A stretch of DNA of 64,000 bases from Methylomicrobium lacus_A (lineage in GTDB: Bacteria; Pseudomonadota; Gammaproteobacteria; Methylococcales; Methylomonadaceae): contig NZ_CP169217.1 of assembly GCF_041897535.1 (NCBI RefSeq), forward strand, positions 1,798,001 to 1,862,000, written 5' to 3'. The notes under the pieces were generated by a model. The model was not told the DNA's origin and made no database searches. It saw nothing but the letters and a program-made list of their open reading frames with translations. Below are positions 16,787-25,843 of this stretch, piece by piece. Both the position numbers and the translations under genes were made by a program. Each line of letters opens with the position of its first letter. Within the stretch, counting starts at the first letter, position 1.

Positions 16787-18474
16787 TGCCGATACGGCGC
16801 CACGAGCGCAAAGCCCTCGCCGCGCGGATCGCTGCCGGCGCTCAACGCGCGGGTGTTTTTGTTCCAGAGCGCCGCCTGCATGTCACCGTAAGGTTCGGGC
16901 ATCGCTTGCAATTGATGGCCTTTCGCGGCAAGGTCTCTGGCTTCGGATGCGCTCAGCGCGCCCGGCTCGTATTGAATCGCATCCGGCAGGTATTGATGAT
17001 GAAAGCGCGGCTGGCCGACCCAGGAGGCCGGATCATGTCCCTCCGCGTAGTCGAGCGCCGCCAGCAGCACCATCGAGATGATCCGGCTGCCGCCCGGCGT
17101 GCCGAGCACCGCGACGCCGCGCTCGTTTTCGAGGAAGGTCGGCGTCATACTCGACAGCATCCGCTTGCCCGGCTGGATCGCGTTCGCCGCGCCGCCGACC
17201 AAACCATAGACGTTGCCGACGCCCGCGCTGCTTGCGAAATCGTCCATCTCGTCATTCAACAACACGCCGGTGCCCTCCGCGACGAAACCAGAACCGAAAG
17301 GGAAATTGATGCTCAGCGTCGCCGCGACGCGATTGCCGTCCTGATCGATGATCGAAAAATGCGTCGTGTTCGCCGCTTCCGCTTCCTGTTCGTCCTCCCC
17401 GGACAGCATCGCGCTCGGCAAGGCCTTGTCGAAGCGGAGCGTGCTGCGCAGGCCCGCCGCATAATCGGCGTTCAACAAGCGCTCGACCGGAATGGACACA
17501 TAATCGGGGTCGCCAAGGTACAAGGCGCGATCGTGGTAGGCGCGGCGCATCGCCTCAACGATCAGATGCTTGCGCGTCGCCGCGTCCGCCTGCTTCAAAT
17601 CATAGGCCGACAGGATATTCAACGCCTCGATCAGCACGATGCCTCCGGACGAAGGCGGCGCGGAACTGGTGATCTTGATGCCGCGGTAGTCGCCTTTGAG
17701 CGGCCTCCGCTCGACGACACGGTAGGAGGCGAGATCCGCTTCGGTCCAGATGCCGCCGGCGGATCTGACGCTGTCGACGAGCCTTGCCGCCACGCGGCCC
17801 CGGTAAAAGCCGTCCCGCCCCGACTTGGCGAGCTGTTTGAGCGTCGCGGCCAAATCCGGCTGGCGCAAAATCGAAAAAGGCGCCGGCAATTTGCCCTGCG
17901 GCAAAAAGATGCGCGCAGAGGAGCGAAAGCGGCCGACGACCTGTTGCCTGGTCCCGAGCAACTTCAGGAATTTGTGACCGACCGCAAAGCCGTTTTCGGC
18001 AATCCGAATCGCCGGCGCGAGGCTTTCGGCGAGCGGCAGGCGTCCGTAGCGTTCGGACAAATGCACCAGCGCGGCCGGCATGCCGGGTATCGCGGCCGCC
18101 AGCGCGCCGTCGACCGATAACGTCGGATCGGCCTTGCCGCGGCTGTCGAGGAACATATTCTTACGCGCGGCGAAAGGTGCTCTCTCGCGCCCGTCGATCA
18201 TCGTCTCGAAGCCGTCGGAGGCCCGGTGCAGCAACCAATAGCCGCCGCCGCCCAAGCCCGAGCCGGACGGCTCGACCACGGCTAAAGCCGCGCTGACCGC
18301 GACGGCCGCATCGAACACATTGCCGCCTTTGCTCAGGATTTCAAAACCCGCGCGCGTCGCCAAAGGATGCGCACTCGCGATGGCGGCCTGGCGTGAGGAT
18401 TCGGCAGGAACATTCGCCTGCAGCGCCGCCGGCGCGAACAACAGCGCTGCACACAGGCGGATCAGGCGTTTCAT
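16783..18474 (-). CDS. ggt: Gamma-glutamyltransferase
   Basis: A 563-residue periplasmic enzyme that cleaves gamma-glutamyl bonds such as in glutathione. A signal peptide (RLCAALLFAPAALQA) is followed by the Ntn-hydrolase sequence: SGLGGGGYWLLH, SAPPSSGG, and the self-cleavage/nucleophile Thr in EAANTTHFSIID (near residue 370), with GSRIISMVL later. The proprotein should be cut before this Thr into large and small subunits. The ATG at 18474 follows the small upstream gene after one base. Another start at 18483 is possible. Confidence 0.93.
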   Translation of the reverse strand: MKRLIRLCAALLFAPAALQANVPAESSRQAAIASAHPLATRAGFEILSKGGNVFDAAVAVSAALAVVEPSGSGLGGGGYWLLHRASDGFETMIDGRERAPFAARKNMFLDSRGKADPTLSVDGALAAAIPGMPAALVHLSERYGRLPLAESLAPAIRIAENGFAVGHKFLKLLGTRQQVVGRFRSSARIFLPQGKLPAPFSILRQPDLAATLKQLAKSGRDGFYRGRVAARLVDSVRSAGGIWTEADLASYRVVERRPLKGDYRGIKITSSAPPSSGGIVLIEALNILSAYDLKQADAATRKHLIVEAMRRAYHDRALYLGDPDYVSIPVERLLNADYAAGLRSTLRFDKALPSAMLSGEDEQEAEAANTTHFSIIDQDGNRVAATLSINFPFGSGFVAEGTGVLLNDEMDDFASSAGVGNVYGLVGGAANAIQPGKRMLSSMTPTFLENERGVAVLGTPGGSRIISMVLLAALDYAEGHDPASWVGQPRFHHQYLPDAIQYEPGALSASEARDLAAKGHQLQAMPEPYGDMQAALWNKNTRALSAGSDPRGEGFALVAPYRQ

Positions 18475-18475
18475 C

Positions 18476-18637
18476 TCAGGCATCCGGCTCGTCGTACAGC
18501 TTCAACACCATGCGTTTAAACCAGGCCGGACGGAACAGCACGATATAGATGCCGACCACGCTGGTCACCGGCATCGGGCCGATGCCGAGCACGGTCAATA
18601 GAACCAACACGACCAGCAGCTTGATTCTAAGGCTCAT
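18476..18637 (-). CDS. Small membrane protein upstream of ggt
   Basis: A 53-residue protein reading MSLRIKLLVVLVLLTVLGIG and ending KLYDEPDA. It has one or two hydrophobic segments (residues ~5-20 and ~24-36) and a basic stretch (RPAWFKRMVLK). It ends one base before the chosen ggt start, so the two are tightly linked. No known family recognised. Confidence 0.55.
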   Translation of the reverse strand: MSLRIKLLVVLVLLTVLGIGPMPVTSVVGIYIVLFRPAWFKRMVLKLYDEPDA

Positions 18638-18668
18638 CGCTTAACGCCCGACACGGCAGTTGGCAAGA

Positions 18669-19031
18669 CTAATCCCACTCCAGAATCTTCCACATGTTGA
18701 TCTGGCTGCCCCGATCGCCGTCATTGCCCTGCACATCCATTCGGCCGTCGCCGTCCGAGTCGATGAAGTAGTATGGCGGGCCGACGTCCGGGATCACCTT
18801 GATCATATAAAGCCGGCCGCTTTGCCGATATTCCTGGATCGTATTCTTGCCCTTGCGGATAATCGTAATGTCCGGCTCCAGCGTTTCTCCGCTCTGCACC
18901 GGCAGCGGCGGTTCGGGCACCTCCTCTGGCGCGTCTTCCAATTGCGGAGGCGCTTCTTCCAACCGAGGTGGCTTTTCGTCCACCGCATAGGCCGGCAGTG
19001 CAAGACACAATAAGAATAAAAATCGGCGCAT
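18669..19031 (-). CDS. DUF2782 exported protein
   Basis: A 120-residue protein with a signal peptide (MRRFLFLLCLALPAYA), a Pro/Glu-rich linker (EEAPPQLEDAPEEVPEPPLP), and a compact C-terminal domain (ITIIRKGKNTIQEYRQSGRLYMIKV...GPPYYFIDSDGDGRMD) typical of DUF2782. The DxDGDG stretch looks like a calcium-binding loop, though this may be coincidental. Widespread in gammaproteobacteria with unknown function. It lies 31 nt upstream of the small membrane-protein gene on the same strand. Confidence 0.8.
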   Translation of the reverse strand: MRRFLFLLCLALPAYAVDEKPPRLEEAPPQLEDAPEEVPEPPLPVQSGETLEPDITIIRKGKNTIQEYRQSGRLYMIKVIPDVGPPYYFIDSDGDGRMDVQGNDGDRGSQINMWKILEWD

Positions 19032-19188
19032 GGCAGCGGATTCCAAAGTCAAAAATCGGGTTATCTTAATCGTTCAGGCGAATTCGCTGCAAATTAATCG
19101 CTGTGCCCTTTCGCCCTGCATTGAGCCCACCGCAAAAACTGATTTTATGTTTGCATGGGCTTTAGAAGTTCCTGCGGCGAACTGGCGG

Positions 19189-19611
19189 TTAGGCGCTTAC
19201 CCTCTGGACTAGAATCGGATCTTTTTGCCAGGAGTTCATCAATGGTTTTCTTCTTCGATCCACAACGCGGCGGTCGCGAATTTCAGCCGCTGTAATCGGG
19301 ACTGAATTTCTAGCGTCATTCAAGTACGAACGGCTGACATATTCGCGCGCCGAAATGAGCGTATTTTTGAAAACCGCGCCGTCGATGTGCTTGATCAGCC
19401 GCCTTGCCACTTCATCAGGATATACCCTGACCAATGCATGCCTTTCCAGTTCGTTTGAATCCATATCCTTAATCGACAGGATTTCAATGTCTTGAACAGA
19501 TATTTTGGCTCTCGCCCCGACCAAGAAGCAATCGTTAAAAACCGGCTCAATAAAAGCCGCTATCTCATATTTCTTGGTGTTGACTGGTATATTTCTAAGA
19601 AATATTATCAT
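19189..19611 (-). CDS. Small protein with an RRM-like start
   Basis: A 140-residue protein. The opening IIFLRNIPVNTKKYEIAAFIEP resembles the RNP2 strand and first helix of an RNA-recognition motif, and a strand similar to RNP1 follows (ALVRVYPDEVARRLIKHIDGAVF). The C-terminal third is basic and probably flexible (RDRRVVDRRRKP). A GGAGGGG ribosome-binding site sits directly upstream. RNA binding is plausible from the fold pattern only. Confidence 0.55.
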   Translation of the reverse strand: MIIFLRNIPVNTKKYEIAAFIEPVFNDCFLVGARAKISVQDIEILSIKDMDSNELERHALVRVYPDEVARRLIKHIDGAVFKNTLISAREYVSRSYLNDARNSVPITAAEIRDRRVVDRRRKPLMNSWQKDPILVQRVSA

Positions 19612-19757
19612 GGCCCCTCCTTCCTGTATTACAGGATTAGCCCCTGCCTGCCAGTATAGGGCCTCCGCTTTAGATCGGGCAATCGATATTTATTGAATAT
19701 GAATATCGACAGTTCCGATGCTAAAACCGAACTCCTTGCACTATGCCCGCCGACGAC

Positions 19758-20333
19758 TTACCACATCAAATCATCAGGAATCTGGTATTGCGCATACGGA
19801 TCGTCGCTCGGTTGGACCGCTTGAGCGGAAGCATCGTTCCATACGATCACACTGGCCGGATCGCGCTCGCGGATTTTGCCGGCAATGTCGACCGGCACCA
19901 CTTCGTAACGCCTGCGCAGTCTGACGATCGCCAGTTTGCCGCTGCTGATCTGATCTCGCATCGCTTTCGGCACGAACAGCTTTTTGACCTTGTTCTGATC
20001 GGTAAAATGGTAGGCGTGGCTGTCGTCAAACTCCTCGATCGCGCCCTCGTCGATCGCGATACGGTGGCTTTCGATCAGTTGCCGGACCTGCGCGGCGATT
20101 TGTTTACGCTCTTCCTGCTCTAGTTTAAGCCGATTCAGTTCCTTGTCGCGCTCGGCTTTTTCGGCCAGCGCCTGCTGTACCATACGCTTGGCCTCATCCG
20201 CGACCTGCACATTGTTATGGCGCTGCTGCTGAACCTGTTTATGTTTTTCGGATTTTGCGGTCCTGGCCTGCGCGGTCGTCACAAGGCCGGACTTCAACAA
20301 TTGTTCCTGCAGCGATAATTTTTTTTGACTCAT
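19758..20333 (-). CDS. DUF2058 (YaiL-like) protein
   Basis: A 191-residue protein of the DUF2058 family: MSQKKLSLQEQLLKSGLV start, a long charged coiled coil (residues ~25-95), then a small beta domain (HAYHFTDQNKVKKLFVP...GKLAIVRLRRRYEVVP). The function is poorly known; nucleoprotein association has been suggested for the family. It is divergent from msrB, with ~150 nt between the starts. Confidence 0.85.
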   Translation of the reverse strand: MSQKKLSLQEQLLKSGLVTTAQARTAKSEKHKQVQQQRHNNVQVADEAKRMVQQALAEKAERDKELNRLKLEQEERKQIAAQVRQLIESHRIAIDEGAIEEFDDSHAYHFTDQNKVKKLFVPKAMRDQISSGKLAIVRLRRRYEVVPVDIAGKIRERDPASVIVWNDASAQAVQPSDDPYAQYQIPDDLMW

Positions 20334-20482
20334 AAACCTCATCCCAATGACATCATCATGCGCGCAATTATAAAGGTCTGCTTTACTGTCAAAAAGTGAT
20401 ATTTTCCCGACCGCGCCTGCGGGTTTTGCGATGCGGCCCGAGGCGGGTACAATGAACTGAACCGAGGCATTGGAGATCCACC

Positions 20483-20878
20483 ATGAGCGACAACAAAAAT
20501 AACGACGAACAATGGCGCGACAAATTGACGCCCGATCAATTCGCGATTTGCCGCCTGAAAGCCACCGAGCCGCCGTTTACCGGCAAATACTACGACTGCA
20601 AGACGCCGGGCATCTATCGCTGCGCCTGTTGCGGCAATGCGCTTTTCGATTCCGATACCAAATATGACTCGGGCTCCGGCTGGCCGAGTTTCTGGGATGT
20701 ATTGACCGCAGACAGCGTCGCCGAACATGCCGACAACAGCCACGGCATGCGCCGGGTCGAAGTGACCTGCAAGGCCTGCGGCGCGCATCTCGGCCACGTG
20801 TTCACGGATGGCCCGCGGCCGACCGGCCTGCGTTACTGCATCAATTCCGCCGCGCTGGATTTGCAGGAAAGATCATGA
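20483..20878 (+). CDS. msrB: Peptide-methionine (R)-S-oxide reductase MsrB
   Basis: A 131-residue repair enzyme that reduces methionine-R-sulfoxide in proteins. It has the two zinc CxxC pairs (CACC; CKAC), the GSGWPSFWDV segment, and the catalytic Cys in LRYCINSAAL. GGAG precedes the ATG at normal distance. The stop overlaps the apeB start (ATGA). Confidence 0.96.
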   Translation: MSDNKNNDEQWRDKLTPDQFAICRLKATEPPFTGKYYDCKTPGIYRCACCGNALFDSDTKYDSGSGWPSFWDVLTADSVAEHADNSHGMRRVEVTCKACGAHLGHVFTDGPRPTGLRYCINSAALDLQERS

Positions 20879-22179
20879 CCGCCAAACAACACGCACAGCA
20901 TTTGCTGGACTTCATCGACAAAAGCCCGAGCCCCTGGCATGCGGTCGCCTCGATCGAAACCGCAGCCAAGGCCTTTCTGTTTAACCGGCTCGACGAAGGC
21001 GCCAAATGGGATTTGCATGCGGGCGGGCGCTATTACGTCGTGCGCGACGATTCCTCGATCGTGCTGTTCGTGGTGGGACACAAAGCGACCGCCGAGTCCG
21101 GCTTCAGCATCGTCGGCGCGCATACCGATTCGCCGGGCCTGCGCGTGAAGCCGAATCCCGCGACGGCGAGCGACGGGCTGGCCCGGCTCGGCGTCGAGAT
21201 TTACGGCGGCCCGATTCTCGCGACGTTTACCGACCGCGACCTGAGCCTGGCTGGACGGATCAGCTATGTCGATGACCACGAACGCCTCGCGCACAAGCTG
21301 GTGCGCTTCGAACGTCCGCTGTTGCGCCTGCCGAATCTCGCGATCCACATGAACCGCGGCGTCAACGAAGACGGCCTGAAGCTGCACAAACAGAACGAAT
21401 TGCCGCTGCTGCTCGCGCAATTGACCGGCGAACAACTGCCGCAGCCTTATTTTTTATCCTTGCTGGAACAGGCCGTCGGCATCGGCGCCGCGCAAGTGCT
21501 GTCCTGGGACCTGGCCGTCTACGACACCCAGAAAGGCGCGCTCTGGGGCGCGAACCAGGAATTCATCGCCGACAGCCAGCTCGACAACCTGGCTTCCTGC
21601 CATGCAGGACTGCAAGCCCTGCTGGATGAAAACATCCTGAACCATGCCGAAAGCACGCTGGTCTGCGCGTTCTTCGACCACGAAGAAATCGGCAGCGAAA
21701 GCCACATCGGCGCCGCCGGCAGCTTCTTGACCGACGTGCTGGAACGGATCAGCATCGCGACGTCTCCGAACCGCGAAGACCATGCCCGCGCGCTGTCGCA
21801 AAGCTTTTTGATCAGCGCCGACATGGCGCATGCTTATCAACCCAACTTCCCTTCGGCCTACGACGCGGATCATAAAGTCTTCGTGAACAAAGGCCCGGTG
21901 ATCAAGGCCAACGCGAACCGCCGCTACAGCTCCGAAAGCGTCTCGACCGCGCGCTTCATCCATTGGTGCGAGGAAGCCGGCGTCCCCTATCAACGCTACT
22001 CGCACCGCTGCGACCTGCCCTGCGGCAGCACGATCGGACCGATCGCCTCGGCGAAGCTCGGCATCCGCAGCGTCGACATCGGCTGCCCGATGTGGGCGAT
22101 GCACAGCCTCCGCGAAAGCGCCGGCGTGTTGGATCACGAATATATGATACGGGTATTGAAGCGGTTTTTCATGGGTTAA
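20875..22179 (+). CDS. apeB: M18 family aminopeptidase
   Basis: A 434-residue zinc aminopeptidase. Metal ligands are visible in GAHTDSPGL (His, residue ~83), NQEFIADSQLDN (Asp), FFDHEEIGSES (Glu pair) and a late His; the length matches bacterial ApeB. The start MTAKQHAQHLLDFIDKSPSPWHAV is typical of the family. It overlaps msrB by 4 nt. From 22180 to 22421 I see no gene. Confidence 0.95.
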   Translation: MTAKQHAQHLLDFIDKSPSPWHAVASIETAAKAFLFNRLDEGAKWDLHAGGRYYVVRDDSSIVLFVVGHKATAESGFSIVGAHTDSPGLRVKPNPATASDGLARLGVEIYGGPILATFTDRDLSLAGRISYVDDHERLAHKLVRFERPLLRLPNLAIHMNRGVNEDGLKLHKQNELPLLLAQLTGEQLPQPYFLSLLEQAVGIGAAQVLSWDLAVYDTQKGALWGANQEFIADSQLDNLASCHAGLQALLDENILNHAESTLVCAFFDHEEIGSESHIGAAGSFLTDVLERISIATSPNREDHARALSQSFLISADMAHAYQPNFPSAYDADHKVFVNKGPVIKANANRRYSSESVSTARFIHWCEEAGVPYQRYSHRCDLPCGSTIGPIASAKLGIRSVDIGCPMWAMHSLRESAGVLDHEYMIRVLKRFFMG

Positions 22180-22421
22180 ACCTCCTACTGCCCGGCATTC
22201 CACCGGATGACGCGTTCGATTTGTCGACCATCGATTGCTGGCTGGCCATCGGCTTGCCAATTTAGCGTTTTGCGATTCCTGATCTGAAATGGACGGCCGA
22301 ACGCTCAAACTGGCAGTAGTCCGCAACCGGCCAGTATCTGCCGCTCGCTGTCTATTTTTGAGCGGCTGCTATGGGGCGCAGAGGGCTCGCTCATAAGCCG
22401 CACCGCTCTTTGGTTTCGGTA

Positions 22422-23051
22422 TCAGTACCCTGTTGGGCCTGCTCTTTGAGAGTCTAAGTCATCGCATGACTTTTGGGTTTTTACTCCAGACTTGGGATCG
22501 TATTGAAGGTTTAAGAAAAAGAACACCGTCCCGGAAATGATGATTGGTTTATCCCCGTACATAGCGATGGAATGAAAAGGTTTGGGCTTGGGGATTTTTA
22601 CGTCTGCCGCCGGCCGATCGTCTTCCATGACCTGGCCTTCACCCACGGCTTTATCGATCTCAGGCGTGTAAAAATGCTCGGTCTCCTTGTTGACGTTGGC
22701 GTTCATCTCGCATTTCATGGGTTTTGCCATCACATCGCAGTAATAGGCTTCACCGGAGAGGAACTTCATCGTCAATGGTCGCGGATAAGGTTCTAAATAT
22801 TTTTTATGAGGATCGGGCGGATTGATCACCAGCGGGATAGGGGTGGAGTTACTAAGTTGGACGACGGTATTCCCGCTGTAGTCAACCACGCTTTCGGCGA
22901 CCACGCCTGCCGGGAGTGTTGCGGAGTCTATTTCAACGGTAAAGTTAAACCAAGGGGCACTCCCATGGGGACAGTCAAGTCCCCGTGCCCTGAGCGGAGA
23001 AGATCCCCATATACCGATGAGCAACGCACTGGCTGTCAGGTAATATCTCAA
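22422..23051 (-). CDS. Unknown exported protein
   Basis: A 209-residue protein. I chose the TTG at 23051 because GAGGAGGAGAA lies just before it and the reading then begins MRYYLTASALLIGIWGSS, a signal peptide; the frame is open further upstream without such features. The mature part is rich in short strand-like stretches (ESVVDYSGNTVVQLSNSTPIPLVI) with Cys residues that could pair (DC near 27; YYC and KC mid-protein; SC near the end). No family recognised. It is followed upstream by another exported gene on the same strand. Confidence 0.5.
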   Translation of the reverse strand: MRYYLTASALLIGIWGSSPLRARGLDCPHGSAPWFNFTVEIDSATLPAGVVAESVVDYSGNTVVQLSNSTPIPLVINPPDPHKKYLEPYPRPLTMKFLSGEAYYCDVMAKPMKCEMNANVNKETEHFYTPEIDKAVGEGQVMEDDRPAADVKIPKPKPFHSIAMYGDKPIIISGTVFFFLNLQYDPKSGVKTQKSCDDLDSQRAGPTGY

Positions 23052-23207
23052 TTCTCCTCCTCTCGTGTCGGCTATTGCCGCCCAACGTTCAAGATTAGGC
23101 GCAGGAACGGGAAGCAGGGGCATATCGAAGCCAGAGCAGACCAATTCCTACGCCATACAAAACTGAAGGCATAGCGCCTGTGTCCCTGCAGCGATTTATT
23201 AGACATA

Positions 23208-23618
23208 TCACCTTGTGGTGGCAAAAAAGGTGATATCTTTCAACTCGGCTGGCCACAATCCCATGTGCCCTGCACCCCTCGTGGGACGGTAGCTGAATGT
23301 GCCGGCAACGCGGACAAATCCTTTCTTGATGAAGTGGACTTTGTTTTTGTCAGCCTCTTTGGCAATGCTTCCAATCCATAGTCCATTCTGGGTATTCAGA
23401 TTCGTAGCGTCATCCTTTGTGAGATAGAGCGACCTTTCCTCAAACTCCGAATGGTAATAGCCGATCACTTCCACATGTTTACCCTCATATTCCTCGGGGT
23501 GCGCCAAGAGGCGAATGAGTGGCGTCGAGATAACGCCTTCGGCAATGAGGCTGTCGGCGAGCGAAGTCGCTGCCGAGAAGAGCAGCATCAGGCACAGGAG
23601 TCGTAAAAGGCGATGCAT
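23208..23618 (-). CDS. Unknown exported protein, OB-fold-like pattern
   Basis: A 136-residue protein with a signal peptide (LLRLLCLMLLFSAATSLA). The mature part has the strand order often seen in small OB-fold proteins: STPLIRLLAHPEEYEGKHV, EVIGYYHS, SLYLTKDD, GLWIGSI, GFVRVAGTF. Fold assignment is tentative. A GTG at 23630 is an alternative start. Confidence 0.55.
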   Translation of the reverse strand: MHRLLRLLCLMLLFSAATSLADSLIAEGVISTPLIRLLAHPEEYEGKHVEVIGYYHSEFEERSLYLTKDDATNLNTQNGLWIGSIAKEADKNKVHFIKKGFVRVAGTFSYRPTRGAGHMGLWPAELKDITFFATTR

Positions 23619-23663
23619 GCTATAGCTCACACTGAATTAATGGCCTCGCTTTGGGCGGTCCGT

Positions 23664-23708
23664 TTGGATGAAGCCACGCCCCTTCTCCTCGTTAGCGGCT
23701 TCGTCCAA
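23664..23708. repeat. Inverted repeat between unknown exported gene and BFD-like gene
   Basis: TTGGATGAAGCC (23664-23675) and GGCTTCGTCCAA (23697-23708) pair over 11 of 12 positions with a 21-nt loop. The surrounding 23619-23895 stretch has no convincing gene. It could be a transcription-ending hairpin or a dispersed repeat. Confidence 0.45.
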
Positions 23709-23895
23709 CAAGCTATTAGATAGTTTCTGCAATCTCCCCGCCCTGGAAGAGATACAATTTCTTTTTATCTTAACACTGACAGCTTCTGGTTGTTCAACTG
23801 ACGTTGAAAGATTTCCACTGAACGTCGCTTTTGGGTCGAACTCGGCCATTCAATGGCATGCTGCACAAAGCAATCTCATCCGATTCTGTCTTAAA

Positions 23896-24102
23896 TCAAA
23901 GGCATTTTTCCAACAATTCCTGTATTTCCGTTTCGCAAGCCCCGCAACCTGCACTGGCCCCGGTAATTCTCGATATTCTTTCCAGATTGTCGACTCCACT
24001 ATCGATAAGCTTGATGATTTGCTGATGCGTGGTTCCGCTGCAGTGACAAATCACGTCGTTTTTTCTATCTGGATGATCTGAATTGATCGTGTGCATCGGC
24101 AT
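23896..24102 (-). CDS. BFD-like [2Fe-2S]-binding protein
   Basis: A 68-residue protein with the cysteine spacing of bacterioferritin-associated ferredoxin domains: CHC (residues 19-21), then GCGAC about 30 residues later. The helical middle (IIKLIDSGVDNLERISRITGASAGC) also fits. Such domains bind a [2Fe-2S] cluster and pass electrons or help cofactor assembly. It begins one base after the hypB stop, so it belongs to the hydrogenase operon; its role there is not known. Confidence 0.8.
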   Translation of the reverse strand: MPMHTINSDHPDRKNDVICHCSGTTHQQIIKLIDSGVDNLERISRITGASAGCGACETEIQELLEKCL

Positions 24103-24103
24103 T

Positions 24104-24871
24104 TTAGGCAAGCGCCTGCATCTGGGCCAACAGCCAATCCGTCCAGGCCGAAAAGTTTTCGCCCTGGGTCGATGACAGACGGATGATCTGGATATCCGGA
24201 TTGACCCGCCGCGCGTAATCGCAGCAACGCTCGATGTCGAAATCGACATACGGCAATAAATCGGTCTTGTTGATCAGCATCAGATCGGCCGCATGGAACA
24301 TGTCCGGGTATTTGAGCGGCTTGTCGTCGCCTTCGGTCACAGACAGCACCACGACCTTGTGCGCCTCGCCCAGATCGAACGAGGACGGACAAACCAGATT
24401 GCCGACGTTTTCGATCGCAAGCAGGCTGTTGTCATGCATGCCCAGATCCATCACCGCATGGCCGATGCCGTGCGCATCGAGATGGCAGGCGCGGCCGGTA
24501 TTGATCTGCACCGCCGGCGTGCCGGTGGCACGGATGCGGTCGGCGTCGTGTTCGGTCTGCTGGTCGCCTTCGATCACCGCAATCGGAATTCGCTCCTGCA
24601 AGGCCTTGATCGTTTCGACCAGCAGGGTCGTTTTGCCGGCGCCGGGGCTGGAAACCAGGTTCAACACGAAAATATTGTGTTTCTTGAAGTACGCCCGGTT
24701 TTGCATCGCGTACGCATTGTTCTTGCCGAGCAATTCCTGCTCGATGCTGACCAGGCGCCCCGTATCGGACTCGTCATGGCCATGGTCATGTTGATGGTGG
24801 TGACCCTGGCTCAACACGAATCGATGAGCCTGTTTGGGCTCAGTGGAGCCGCAACCGCATATTCCGCACAT
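24104..24871 (-). CDS. hypB: Hydrogenase nickel incorporation GTPase HypB
   Basis: A 255-residue GTPase that, with HypA, delivers nickel to the hydrogenase large subunit. Visible are the N-terminal CGICGC metal site, a His-rich nickel-storing stretch (HHHQHDHGHD), Walker A SSPGAGKTTLL (residues ~73-83), EGDQQTEHDADR, and the INKTDLLPY specificity loop. It follows hypA after 13 nt. Confidence 0.96.
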   Translation of the reverse strand: MCGICGCGSTEPKQAHRFVLSQGHHHQHDHGHDESDTGRLVSIEQELLGKNNAYAMQNRAYFKKHNIFVLNLVSSPGAGKTTLLVETIKALQERIPIAVIEGDQQTEHDADRIRATGTPAVQINTGRACHLDAHGIGHAVMDLGMHDNSLLAIENVGNLVCPSSFDLGEAHKVVVLSVTEGDDKPLKYPDMFHAADLMLINKTDLLPYVDFDIERCCDYARRVNPDIQIIRLSSTQGENFSAWTDWLLAQMQALA

Positions 24872-24884
24872 AATGATTCCGCAA

Positions 24885-25226
24885 CTAAATGACTATCAAA
24901 TCTTTAATTTTCATCTCCGCGCCCTGAACGACGTCCATATAAGGACAGCCGCACTCGGCGCAGGGATCGTATAACGTTTCGATGACCGACTGGCACCCGC
25001 ATTGCCGGCACCGCCCGATCCCGCTCGCCTCGGTGATCACCAGCTCTGCGCCTTCGGCCAACGAACCGTTCATCACTACATCGAAGCCGAAGCGCAACGC
25101 CTCCGGCTCGACGCAGGACAGTTTGCCGATTTCCAGAGTCACCCGCGTGACTTTGACAAAGTTCTGGCTCTGCGCGTGGCTTTCGAGAATTTCGCGCACG
25201 TTTTCGAGCAATGAAAGTTCATGCAT
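24885..25226 (-). CDS. hypA: Hydrogenase nickel/zinc chaperone HypA
   Basis: A 113-residue metallochaperone starting MHELS, where Met1, His2 and Glu3 form the nickel site. The zinc site is two CxxC pairs (CRQCG and CAECG). It partners HypB, whose gene follows at once. A 98-nt gap containing a palindromic repeat separates it from hoxW. Confidence 0.96.
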   Translation of the reverse strand: MHELSLLENVREILESHAQSQNFVKVTRVTLEIGKLSCVEPEALRFGFDVVMNGSLAEGAELVITEASGIGRCRQCGCQSVIETLYDPCAECGCPYMDVVQGAEMKIKDLIVI

Positions 25227-25253
25227 GACGACTTTCCAAAATAAAAATCATCA

Positions 25254-25314
25254 GTGGGAGCGACGCCCACGTCGCGATTAAAGGCTTCAGTCGCGATGTA
25301 GGCGTCGCTCCCAC
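25254..25314. repeat. Long palindromic repeat between hypA and hoxW
   Basis: GTGGGAGCGACGCC at the left end is matched by GGCGTCGCTCCCAC at the right end, and CGTCGCGATT pairs with AGTCGCGATG-like sequence inside, giving a 61-bp imperfect palindrome. It is inside the hydrogenase operon and could form a strong hairpin in the transcript, partly separating hypA/hypB expression from the hox genes. It has the form of a dispersed REP- or MITE-like element. Confidence 0.75.
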
Positions 25315-25324
25315 CGCATCGATT

Positions 25325-25843
25325 TTACGATACCGACATTCCCATGCAGCCATGAAACCTTGCAACAGTTCCCGTCCGATCCCGCCAAACCGCAATATCG
25401 GGATTGTCCAGCAAGCTTGCGACAAACCGGCAAGCCTGTTGCAGATTTTCCCCGGCATTTTCGCTCAATCCCTCGCCGAGTTCGAACGACTCGCCTTTGA
25501 TTCCGAGCAGAAAACATGGTGGCGGCGGCTGTTTTTTGATCGACCGGTAAACCGCCATCACCGCCGCGGGGCTCATCGCATGGGTCGTGTAACTGCTGTC
25601 CTGCACCGGTTCAAGCTCGGTCAATTCGAAAGACCCGTCACAGCCGGCCGAAGCGTCGACAAACAGAACAAGCTTTCGATTTTCCAGATCCAGCGCGTGT
25701 TCGATCTGCAATTGAAAATCGGTCAGCAGCTCGATTTCGCTCGAATCGCAATGCGCCTCGACGAATTCCAGCAACAACGGCCCCAGTGCGTCGTCGCCCC
25801 GGCTCAAATTGCCGCAGGCCAGCAGCAAAACGGACTTAGGCAT
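25325..25843 (-). CDS. hoxW: Hydrogenase maturation protease HoxW-like
   Basis: A 172-residue endopeptidase that trims the C-terminus of the [NiFe] large subunit after nickel insertion. It has the family start (VLLLACGNLSRGDDALGP, with the metal-binding Asp), a central LFVDAS and the THAMSP His motif. It overlaps hoxH by 8 nt. The target peptide on HoxH is still encoded (see hoxH). Confidence 0.9.
   Translation of the reverse strand: MPKSVLLLACGNLSRGDDALGPLLLEFVEAHCDSSEIELLTDFQLQIEHALDLENRKLVLFVDASAGCDGSFELTELEPVQDSSYTTHAMSPAAVMAVYRSIKKQPPPPCFLLGIKGESFELGEGLSENAGENLQQACRFVASLLDNPDIAVWRDRTGTVARFHGCMGMSVS

Noticed and set aside
16786..18120. 444-codon plus-strand open frame opposite ggt
   Set aside because: Shadow of ggt; low-complexity Arg-rich sequence.
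23664..23708. Possible integron attC site
   Set aside because: The arms pair, but the order of the GTT and AAC core sides is the reverse of attC, and no integrase is present.
23637..23849. 70-codon minus-strand open frame
   Set aside because: Overlaps an inverted repeat, no start signal, no protein-like pattern.
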